Shown here in pieces: positions 1 to 6,335 of a stretch of DNA of 11,760 nucleotides; the stretch's first letter is position 1; each line of letters starts with the position of its first letter. The stretch lies in the NCBI GenBank assembly GCA_045660385.1, contig JAZRDT010000150.1, forward strand, positions 1 through 11,760, given 5' to 3'. The translations under genes and the position numbers were made by a program. The notes below the pieces were generated by a model that worked only from the letters and a program-made list of their open reading frames with translations, made no database searches and was not told the origin of the DNA. This stretch comes from UBA1189 sp045660385. Lineage in GTDB: Bacteria; Bacteroidota; Bacteroidia; Bacteroidales; Bacteroidaceae.

Positions 1-60
1 CAAAAATCCAGCGATGAAAGAAATCTTCGCGTTTTTCGCGAGATTCGCGTGAGTCAAAAA
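1..60. repeat. Dispersed repeat fragment with hairpin
   Basis: This stretch shares a block order with 614-655: a run caaaaa, the 12-mer gcgatgaaagaa (11-22 and again 628-639), then a tcgcgtga block. Between the last two blocks the left copy carries an extra hairpin (22-45): a 9-bp stem with one bulged T around a loop of five Ts, which the right copy lacks. No coding frame fits. It looks like a copy of an intergenic repeat family, cut by the window edge; the family is not recognised by name. Confidence 0.45.
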
Positions 61-136
61 GAACTGCAATATGAGAAAAACGAAAAACAGACAACCAATT
101 AACCTCGAAGACAAAGTCAAAACTTCACGTAACCGC

Positions 137-224
137 GGATGCGTAATGAAATATCCATGGATGCGTAATGAAATATCCGCGAATATTTAATCAAATATCC
201 ACGGATACGCAAACAATTCGACAA
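137..224. repeat. 22-bp-period tandem array 1 (about four units)
   Basis: Units begin at 137, 159, 181 and 203. The first two are near-identical and share ggatgcgtaatgaaatatcc, differing only in the last two bases. The third matches about 16 of 22 positions and the fourth about 13 of 22. Each good unit starts with GGAT and ends near ATCC, so it is weakly palindromic at its ends. There are no spacers between units, so this is not a CRISPR. The stretch from 61 to 136 holds nothing else that I can recognise. Confidence 0.7.
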
Positions 225-261
225 ACCGAACAGAAAAAACAGAAGGTAACAACAAGAATTA

Positions 262-349
262 TCAAGCCTATGTTAAAAATTTATCATACCTTTGACAAAG
301 TTTTGTCGAGCCTGTGATAAAATTTTGTCAAGCCTGTAAAAAATCTTGA
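262..349. repeat. 22-bp-period tandem array 2 (four degenerate units)
   Basis: Units begin at 262, 284, 306 and 328 and follow the scheme TC-n-A-n-CCT-nTGn-TAAAAnTTTG. Unit 306 matches unit 262 at about 17 of 22 positions, unit 284 at about 16 and unit 328 at about 15. The sequence differs from array 1 although the period is identical. Twenty-two base pairs is close to two helical turns, so the units would face roughly the same side of the DNA. A role as phased binding sites is possible but unproven. Confidence 0.6.
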
Positions 350-400
350 CAAAACCATAATTATAAACTAAAATGAATATGTCTGACACGGATTATTTGA

Positions 401-620
401 GTCTCACACAGACTCCACTTACACAGAACACGCATCGTTGCACTTGCGTGTGTCGGCTTCGCCGAGTGTTCTCTTGGTCTCACGCAGACTACGCAAAATT
501 CGCAGACTTGCGAGTCGCTTCGCTCTCGCTTGTCGGCTTGCCGAGTGCTTACGTACCGGAGGCACATACGAGCGATAGCGATGTATGCTTCTGCGAAAGT
601 CTGCGGAGTCTGTGTGAGAC
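401..620. repeat. 220-bp element bounded by perfect 16-bp inverted repeats
   Basis: The arm gtctcacacagactcc (401-416) is exactly reverse-complementary to 605-620. A second, imperfect arm pair of about 30 bp nests inside (477-506 with 590-620), and 477-490 is a one-mismatch direct copy of 401-414. Two further near-identical hairpins of the form tcggc-tt(c)-gccga lie near 452-464 and 532-543. The element is clearly GC-richer than the AT-rich DNA on its left. Open frames crossing it are by-products of the repeats. A non-autonomous mobile element or a structured intergenic repeat are both possible; no target-site duplication is visible. Confidence 0.55.
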
Positions 621-655
621 AAAAAACGCGATGAAAGAACCTCGCGTGAAACAAT
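614..655. repeat. Second copy of the repeat seen at 1-60
   Basis: The order gtgaga, caaaaa, gcgatgaaagaa, ctcgcgtga recurs here with the blocks of 1-60, minus the internal hairpin. It begins inside the right arm of the inverted-repeat element, so the arm and this block may belong to the same repeat family. Confidence 0.4.
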
Positions 656-686
656 GAAAAACTTATAATTCCGTAGCGTAGCGAGA

Positions 687-711
687 GCAATATATGCTTG
701 CATAATATTGC
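687..711. repeat. Hairpin ahead of the permease gene
   Basis: GCAATAT-ATGC (687-697) pairs with GCAT-A-ATATTGC (700-711), giving about ten pairs with one bulged A and a very small loop. It lies 44 bp before the permease start and would be in its 5' leader if transcription starts upstream. It has no T-run after it, so it is not a good terminator. No convincing promoter for the permease was found between here and 756. Confidence 0.4.
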
Positions 712-755
712 CGAGCAAACAAGGAATCTTAAAATTTATAAACTGAAAAGCCATT

Positions 756-3104
756 ATGCTATTACACTACATCAAAATAGCCCTGCGCAACCTGCGCAAA
801 TACCCTGCGCAAACCGCCATCTCCGTGCTCGGCCTCGCCGCCGGCTTCGTCTGCCTCTCGCTCTCCGCCCTGTGGATGCACTACGAGAACACCTACGACA
901 CCATGCATAAGGACTATGAGCGGATATATACATTGCAAGATGTAGATGCTGCGAAATCTACAAGAGGCGGAATGACATTGATGGCATGGTATGGATTGTA
1001 CGAGGCTTTTGCAACAGACTTTCCCGAAGTCGAAGCTGCTACATCCTGTGTTTTTCAAAACAAGACTTTCTCGGTAAATGGGTGGCCAGCGCGAATAATT
1101 GGCATTGACAGCACATTTGTCCGAGTGTTCGACTTGCAGTTAGTGGATGGAGACTATAACTTTCTACAGAACAGTCATAAGATTGCACTCAATGAACGGA
1201 TAGTACGCCATATCTTTCCTGATGAGGAAAAGGTGGTAGGAAAACATGTGGATTTCCTTGGAGAGAAACGAGAGGTGGGTGCTGTGGTTCGCGACTATGG
1301 TGCGCATAGCATATTTCAATTTGATGTACTTGTACAACGGCAACCTCTAACCAAATACAATTTACCAACAATATTTGCCAAATTGCATGCAACGGCTGAT
1401 GTAGAAGCGTTCGCGGATAAGATATTCACTCCCGATTCATGGACACGGCAGAAGGGGGAATACATAGAGGGGACCCGTACCTATCCGTTAACTTATGCAC
1501 ATCGCGTAGGCGGAAGGGGACGTAACCTGAATTATATCCACTTGCAGGCATTTACGCTATGTAGCCTATTGCTCACAATGTGCGCATTGCTCAACTTCCT
1601 TTTACTGTACCTCATGCGACTACGCGGAAAGGCACGCGACATGGCATTGCGCATTGTCAATGGAGCTACACGCAACAGCCTACAACTGATGTTTATGATA
1701 GAAGTCTTCATCATACTTTCTATTGCTATGATGTTCGGTTTGTTGGGAGTGGAATGGTTACAAGCTCCTTTTGCACGTTTTGCCAACATAGATGAACCGC
1801 AAAACTTTCTGTTAGGCCAAGCACTTATATTACTCCCCATTATTGTGCTCGTATGTCTGGGCATGAGCAGTATACCTGTAGCCATTGTACGTCGCAATAC
1901 GTTGCGTAGCAACTTGAATCAGTCAGACAAAGGGAAGTATCAGCGTAGCGTCTCCATTGGCTTTCAACTTGTAGCCGCAATTCTCCTCATGTATTGCACA
2001 ATAGTGATGATACGGCAACTGCACTTTATGCGCAATAGTGATTATGGATACAATATAAAGAATAAGGCATTGCTGTATGTGCGTACCACAGAATCGCTTA
2101 GTCCGCGCGAAGAAATGGTTGCCAACGGGCAAGGTACAATGGAACTGCGTGCCGCTATAGCACAAAAGTTGCATGGTATGCCAATGGTAACGCATGTGTT
2201 GGAGTACGACTATGATTTTAATGCTGCTGGCGCTTACTCGGCCATGAGTGTGAGTGCAGCACCCAACACCGAAAGTGTTACTGTTTACAATTATGTAGGA
2301 ACCAGAGATATAGCCCATCCATCCTATGGGTTTACAGTAGTGGAGGGAGAATTACCGAACAAAGAGACTTGGAATAAAAATGAAATCATTGTTACTGAAG
2401 GTGTGTCTCGTGCTTTAGGATGGGATACTGCTGTGGGGCGTATGCTCTATGATGATTGGGGAAACACCTATACCATAGTGGCGGTGATTAAAGATATATA
2501 TAACGGGTCTCTTTCTGATGAGTCTCAATTGATGCTCTTTACCAAGAGTATTCATGGAGGACATATCAACTACGTAGTCATCGTACATCAGCCTGGTATG
2601 CGTAATGAACTATCCAAAGCAGTAGGAACGATGATGAAGGAGCAATACCCCAACGTACAATACCAGCTTCAATTTACCGAAGATATACTTGCTGACAAAA
2701 TGAAAAGTGAAACCAACCTCACACTTATCCTCGGCATCATCGCCACCGTCTGCATCCTCGTGGCCGTATTTGGCGTCTACTCCATCGTGACGCTTGCCTG
2801 TGCCCAAAGGCGCAAGGAGATAGCCCTGCGCAAGATTCACGGTGCCACGCTGGCGGATATCCTCTCCATATTTATAAAGGAGTACGGACTCATCGTCCTT
2901 GCCGCCTCGGCCGTTGCCTTCCCCATAGGCTATATGATAATGAAGGAGTGGGTGGCGCAATACGTGAAGCAAGCGCCCATCGCCTGGTGGATATACGCCG
3001 TCATCCTCCTCGCCATCGTCCTGCTCATCGCCCTCTCGGTAGGCTCGCGCGTATGGCGCACCGCACGAGAGAATCCGGCGGAGGTGATTAAGAGTGGAAA
3101 TTAG
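756..3104 (+). CDS. FtsX/MacB-type ABC transporter permease (orphan)
   Basis: An inner-membrane permease of 782 residues with the usual two-repeat FtsX layout of Bacteroidota. There is one N-terminal membrane helix (about 20-42), a large periplasmic MacB-like domain (43-260), three helices (about 264-286, 310-333, 353-375), a fifth helix (400-420), a second periplasmic domain (421-652) and three final helices (655-680, 708-730, 742-764). The paired cytoplasmic coupling motifs are visible: ARDMALRIVNGAT at 293-305 and RRKEIALRKIHGAT at 685-698. Such permeases work with a separate MacB/LolD-type ATPase; none is encoded within the window, so substrate and partner are unknown. The start at 756 is followed at once by the typical MLLHYIKIALRNLRKYP opening of this family. 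Base use is mosaic: 781-900 is about 65% GC, 901-1020 about 43%, two sampled 60-bp stretches of the middle 32-35%, and 3001-3060 again 65%. Confidence 0.9.
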   Translation: MLLHYIKIALRNLRKYPAQTAISVLGLAAGFVCLSLSALWMHYENTYDTMHKDYERIYTLQDVDAAKSTRGGMTLMAWYGLYEAFATDFPEVEAATSCVFQNKTFSVNGWPARIIGIDSTFVRVFDLQLVDGDYNFLQNSHKIALNERIVRHIFPDEEKVVGKHVDFLGEKREVGAVVRDYGAHSIFQFDVLVQRQPLTKYNLPTIFAKLHATADVEAFADKIFTPDSWTRQKGEYIEGTRTYPLTYAHRVGGRGRNLNYIHLQAFTLCSLLLTMCALLNFLLLYLMRLRGKARDMALRIVNGATRNSLQLMFMIEVFIILSIAMMFGLLGVEWLQAPFARFANIDEPQNFLLGQALILLPIIVLVCLGMSSIPVAIVRRNTLRSNLNQSDKGKYQRSVSIGFQLVAAILLMYCTIVMIRQLHFMRNSDYGYNIKNKALLYVRTTESLSPREEMVANGQGTMELRAAIAQKLHGMPMVTHVLEYDYDFNAAGAYSAMSVSAAPNTESVTVYNYVGTRDIAHPSYGFTVVEGELPNKETWNKNEIIVTEGVSRALGWDTAVGRMLYDDWGNTYTIVAVIKDIYNGSLSDESQLMLFTKSIHGGHINYVVIVHQPGMRNELSKAVGTMMKEQYPNVQYQLQFTEDILADKMKSETNLTLILGIIATVCILVAVFGVYSIVTLACAQRRKEIALRKIHGATLADILSIFIKEYGLIVLAASAVAFPIGYMIMKEWVAQYVKQAPIAWWIYAVILLAIVLLIALSVGSRVWRTARENPAEVIKSGN

Positions 3105-3182
3105 GAAAACAAAATAATTCAACTTACCTATTCATGTAAATAAATAGATAGAAATTATAGGATAATTTACAAAAACTATTGC

Positions 3183-3190
3183 TAACTTTG
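3183..3190 (+). promoter_or_regulatory. Bacteroidota-type -7 box of oxyR
   Basis: TAACTTTG fits the TAnnTTTG -7 consensus of the primary sigma factor in Bacteroidota exactly and lies 21 bp before the oxyR start codon. No clear TTTG -33 element stands 19-21 bp upstream, which may mean activator dependence or a weak promoter. The 107-bp gap after the permease otherwise holds only AT-rich DNA and no visible terminator. Confidence 0.5.
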
Positions 3191-3211
3191 CGGTAAGCAA
3201 ACAAAGAACGT

Positions 3212-4138
3212 ATGAATATCCAACAATTAGAGTACATCGTGGCGCTCGACAAGCACCGCCACTTTCAAAGAGCCGCCGAAGCATGCGGAGTGAGCCAGCC
3301 CACACTGAGCGCACTGATTCAAAAATTAGAGGAGGAGCTCGACCTTACCCTCTTCGACCGCAAGAGCCACCCTATCAGCACCACGGAAAGTGGACGCGCT
3401 GTGGTAGATCAGGCACGCGTAGTGCTGTACCACATAGCCCAACTAAAGGAGATGACACGCTCAGAGAAGGAGTTGGACCGTGGCACCATTCGCATAGGAG
3501 TAATCCCCACGGTGGCTCCTTATATATTGCCGCGCCTGTTCAAACAGATGCAACAGATGTTTCCACAGATTGAACTGCGCGCTTTCGAACTGCGCACGGC
3601 AGTCATCATAGAGCAGCTGCGCAAAGCTGAACTCGACATGGCCATATTGGCAACACCCTTAGAGCAACCGGATTTCTTGGAGATTCCTTTGTACTATGAA
3701 AAGTTTGCAGCCTACGTATCGCCTGCAGAGGAACTATTTAATAAGGATGAAATTGCCGCACACGAAATGCCTACCGAACATCTGTGGGTACTGAAGGAGG
3801 GACACTGCATGAGAAACCAGGTGTTCAACTTCTGCCAAACACAATCGGCCTACTCCACCACATACGAAGCGGGCAGCATTGACACACTCATCAAAATCGT
3901 AGACGAAAATGGCGGCTATACCGTGATACCCGAGTTGCACCTCCCCTTATTGCACGATGACCAACAACGTCATGTCCGACATTTGGCTGCACCCACTCCG
4001 GTGAGAGAAATTTCACTTGTAATACGTCAGGATTATGTACGAGAACGCATGATAAATTCCGTGGCCGATGCCGTCAAAGCAATCATTCCTGAGGAAATGC
4101 TGAACACGCGATTAAAAAAATTCGCTATTAAGTTATAA
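3212..4138 (+). CDS. oxyR: OxyR-type hydrogen-peroxide-sensing LysR regulator
   Basis: A 308-residue cytoplasmic LysR-family transcription factor. Residues 1-60 form the winged helix-turn-helix DNA-binding domain (LEYIVALDKHRHFQRAAEAC, then SQPTLSALIQKLEEEL as recognition helix). Residues 90-300 form the periplasmic-binding-protein-like sensor domain. The key evidence is GHCMRNQVFNFC: Cys199 and Cys208 have the same numbers and spacing as the peroxide-sensing disulfide pair of Escherichia coli OxyR, in a matching GHC-x-R-x-Q context, and there are no other cysteines in the sensor domain. OxyR proteins switch on catalase, alkyl hydroperoxide reductase and Dps genes after oxidation; no such gene is in the window, so it acts in trans. 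It has its own promoter box. The permease upstream is codirectional, but the 107-bp gap argues against an operon. Confidence 0.93.
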   Translation: MNIQQLEYIVALDKHRHFQRAAEACGVSQPTLSALIQKLEEELDLTLFDRKSHPISTTESGRAVVDQARVVLYHIAQLKEMTRSEKELDRGTIRIGVIPTVAPYILPRLFKQMQQMFPQIELRAFELRTAVIIEQLRKAELDMAILATPLEQPDFLEIPLYYEKFAAYVSPAEELFNKDEIAAHEMPTEHLWVLKEGHCMRNQVFNFCQTQSAYSTTYEAGSIDTLIKIVDENGGYTVIPELHLPLLHDDQQRHVRHLAAPTPVREISLVIRQDYVRERMINSVADAVKAIIPEEMLNTRLKKFAIKL

Positions 4139-4195
4139 GACAATGCGTTAAACTTATTTTGTTGAATAGTTTTACTCGCAATCACTACATTCATT

Positions 4196-4309
4196 TTTGT
4201 ACAATGTCACCATGAAATCAGCAACAAAAATTGAAGAAGGATTCGTACAGAAACACCGTATAGAACTGAATGTATATACACGAGTCTCCGAAGGGTGAAA
4301 TTGTACAAA
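4196..4309. repeat. 16-bp inverted repeat around a 28-codon frame
   Basis: TTTGTACAATGTCACC (4196-4211) and GGTGAAATTGTACAAA (4294-4309) are reverse complements at 15 of 16 positions. The 82 bp between them start directly with ATG (4212), which opens a 28-codon plus-strand frame whose TGA stop (4296-4298) lies inside the right arm. The predicted peptide begins MKSATKIEEG and ends VYTRVSEG; it is hydrophilic and matches nothing I know. The sequence CATTTTTG just before (4192-4199) is one base from a TAnnTTTG box. Possibilities are a small mobile element, a structured RNA, or a small gene. There is no other feature between oxyR and the terminator at 4341. Confidence 0.5.
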
Positions 4310-4340
4310 TACAAACTTCTGCTGAACTCTCAATAAAACA

Positions 4341-4368
4341 TAAAAGGCGCTCTTTCGAGCGCCTTTTA
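4341..4368 (-). terminator. Intrinsic terminator of the minus-strand operon, probably bidirectional
   Basis: A 12-bp perfect stem (4341-4352 with 4357-4368), containing AAAAGGCGCTC, closes on a four-base loop TTTC. The A/T ends of the stem give a T-run after the stem on both strands. It stands about 21 bp past the stop of the minus-strand cotH-like gene and about 200 bp past oxyR. It therefore mainly ends the minus-strand unit but can also stop plus-strand transcripts. Confidence 0.85.
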
Positions 4369-4389
4369 GTATACAATAATACACGTGCT

Positions 4390-5844
4390 TTAGGGTGTAG
4401 GATATGCTTTGATAATGCCATCGAGATACTCGACACGCTTGATAAGCCACTCGTGCATTGCCTCAACATCAGACTTATGTGACTTACCTTGAATGGGCCA
4501 ACGCATAAATTCACGCATGATAGTCCCTTGATTCAGTTCTTCGAGATATAGTTCTAACTCGGCCCAATTTCTATCTATAAGTTCGCCTTTCATCGCCTTC
4601 CACTCCTCCTTAAATAACGTCACAAAACCATGACTTCCGAAGAGACGGGTGAAGAAGGGGTTTATGTTACTATCGTAGCAGCCACGATGACGGTAGGGAT
4701 CAGTGCCCAACACCAATTCCTTGTAGCTATGAAAATAGTTATGTCCGGTCATCATAGTACCCCAGTCAAAGTCGTAACCGGCATCAAAGTCCCACAAAGG
4801 TCCCATAGTCCACTTACCATCGACATCTTTATGTATATATACGCTACGAGGGGCACAGAGTTCAACATTAACCACCAACTCCTGCAGAATAAGATAGCGT
4901 ACATACATGCGCATATCCATCAGCTTGTTGGACTGAGAGAAACTCTTGTTATTGATAGCTGTCTCAAGTTGAGCAAACTCCTTCTTGATTGAATCAATAA
5001 GCTCCGAAGTAAGCATATCCTCATCAGGATGCTTGATGCAAATAGGAAGTCCAAACACCTCTGAATAGAAATTGTTTGTAGCTTCCGGTGAGAGACCGGG
5101 ACCATCATCAAGGTCGATTCCTAAAAGGATACCGCGCTCCTCATCCACATTAACGCGATGCTCGCCCTGCTCAACCTGTTCTGTGAGCTGATACAGACCA
5201 ATATACTCGCCATTAAGGAACACCTCTGTGTAACGGGTATGGTTTGTATAGGGCATCTCCAACCAATGACCAGCCTCAAAAATGAAGGTATTCATCAGGT
5301 CGGTCACATCACGATAGTTGGCCAAAAGCACCCAATCACGATTTTCGCCTAAACCAAGGATAGGAGATGAATCATCAAGTTTGATGCGATAGGGTTTCTT
5401 GTCGTACCACTCCCACGTACTGTTTCCACGACCGCGGATCTTAGCCTTACCGGAATAGTGAGGAAAACTTCCACGACCATTGATGGAAATGTAGCAACGC
5501 ACATACTCTTCTTTTGAGGTAATCTTGGAGCCATCGTTGGTAGTAATATACATCTGGAACACCTTGTAGGGATTGCCGGTGAGTTCTGTTGGGGCATCCT
5601 TAAAGCTAATGGTATCAATCTCAGATGCAACGAAAGGAACAATCACCCCACCCTGCACATTGGCCTGCAGATGTGACTGTGTGGAATTGAAATTGAAGTA
5701 GTTGACATCGTTGACAGATAGGGGGAACTCCCAACTGTTACTATACGAACGCGTATGTACATGAATATTGTCCTGCGCTATGCCCACACTCACCATAGAG
5801 AGCAGCATACTTAGCATGAAAGTTTTATTGATAATACCACGCAT
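4390..5844 (-). CDS. Secreted CotH-family kinase-like protein
   Basis: A 484-residue exported protein of the CotH family (spore-coat-type atypical protein kinases, also widespread in Bacteroidota). Residues 1-23 are a signal peptide ending GIA before QDN, with no lipobox cysteine. Residues 24-85 form a small beta module containing ASEIDTISFKD, a pattern common in Bacteroidales exported proteins. The CotH domain runs from about 92 to 475 with its landmarks RGRGNSTW (137-144), KKPYRIKLD (149-157), LLANYRD (173-179), GLYQLTEQVE (216-225) and GPLWDFDAGYDFDWG (348-362). The acidic LWDFD segment is the expected metal/catalytic region, so the enzyme looks intact. It ends in YPTP with no sorting tail. 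It is the last gene of the operon, 5 nt after the small protein upstream, which implies translational coupling. Whether it phosphorylates a protein is not shown here. Confidence 0.88.
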   Translation of the reverse strand: MRGIINKTFMLSMLLSMVSVGIAQDNIHVHTRSYSNSWEFPLSVNDVNYFNFNSTQSHLQANVQGGVIVPFVASEIDTISFKDAPTELTGNPYKVFQMYITTNDGSKITSKEEYVRCYISINGRGSFPHYSGKAKIRGRGNSTWEWYDKKPYRIKLDDSSPILGLGENRDWVLLANYRDVTDLMNTFIFEAGHWLEMPYTNHTRYTEVFLNGEYIGLYQLTEQVEQGEHRVNVDEERGILLGIDLDDGPGLSPEATNNFYSEVFGLPICIKHPDEDMLTSELIDSIKKEFAQLETAINNKSFSQSNKLMDMRMYVRYLILQELVVNVELCAPRSVYIHKDVDGKWTMGPLWDFDAGYDFDWGTMMTGHNYFHSYKELVLGTDPYRHRGCYDSNINPFFTRLFGSHGFVTLFKEEWKAMKGELIDRNWAELELYLEELNQGTIMREFMRWPIQGKSHKSDVEAMHEWLIKRVEYLDGIIKAYPTP

Positions 5845-5849
5845 ACCGA

Positions 5850-6293
5850 TTACTTCTTAAAGATGGTGAATGACTGGGTGCCACAACGGACAACATAGCT
5901 GCCCTTGGGAAGTGTCACGAGATTGACTTGCTGAGACTCACTGGTGGCGCACACGTCGACCTGCTGTACAGTGCCCTTCATGTCATATACCTGTACAGGC
6001 TCTATTGACATAATCGTGAGCACCATGCCATCGGGTGAGAGCAGCGGGGCAACCTCTACCGTCTCGATATCCGAGGGATCGTCAACCACAGCAAACTGAG
6101 CGATACTGCTGAACACAAACTTACGGGTGGTTATACGCATCGAACCATTTTCAAAACGTATAACAGGCTTGTAATCAGCAAAACTATAATACACCTTCGT
6201 GCCATTGGTCAGTTCGATCATCAAACGCTTGGCTGGCAAGGCCGAGATGCTGACTATAGCAAGCAACAGGGACAAGAATAAGCGACGTTTCAT
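5850..6293 (-). CDS. Small exported protein with type IX-like C-terminal sorting tail
   Basis: A 147-residue protein with a signal peptide (about 1-21, MKRRLFLSLLLAIVSISALPA) and a short beta-rich module (22-70: MIELTNGTKVYYSFAD, then ITTRKFVFSSIAQFAVV) of a kind frequent in exported Bacteroidales proteins. Its tail (about 97-147) follows the type A sorting-domain pattern of the type IX secretion system: VQVYDMKGTVQ, then VNLVTLPKGSYVV, then TIFKK. The mature part is therefore little more than one small module plus a sorting signal, with no enzyme motif. Its stop lies 5 nt before the CotH-like gene and its start 42 nt after the DUF6055-like gene, so it belongs to the same operon. It has the same layout as the protein at 9267-9668. 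Function unknown. Confidence 0.82.
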   Translation of the reverse strand: MKRRLFLSLLLAIVSISALPAKRLMIELTNGTKVYYSFADYKPVIRFENGSMRITTRKFVFSSIAQFAVVDDPSDIETVEVAPLLSPDGMVLTIMSIEPVQVYDMKGTVQQVDVCATSESQQVNLVTLPKGSYVVRCGTQSFTIFKK

Positions 6294-6335
6294 TAGAGTT
6301 GTAAATCCGTTATATGGTTACTTCTTTTATATAGC

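Noticed and set aside
22..45. Rho-independent terminator at the T-loop hairpin
   Set aside because: The Ts are in the loop, not after the stem, so it does not fit an intrinsic terminator on either strand.
71..190. 39-codon plus-strand frame beginning MRKTKNRQPI
   Set aside because: It runs through the 22-bp repeats in changing frames, has no promoter or ribosome site, and the peptide has no recognisable features.
291..327. Promoter for the permease inside array 2
   Set aside because: TTTG boxes recur because of the repeat; the best -7 candidate reads AAATTTTG and its spacing to the upstream TTTG is 25 bp rather than about 20.
137..349. CRISPR array
   Set aside because: The 22-bp units follow each other directly without unique spacers, are degenerate, and no cas gene is near.
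361..754. Three overlapping frames of 94-111 codons on both strands
   Set aside because: They arise from the inverted-repeat element, overlap one another on opposite strands, and their peptides are rich in Arg, Ser and Cys without any domain.
2610..3122. 170-codon minus-strand frame opposite the permease end
   Set aside because: It is a shadow of the GC-rich permease 3' part; the composition (Gly/Asp/Glu/Tyr-rich) is the antisense of membrane helices and no ribosome site is seen.
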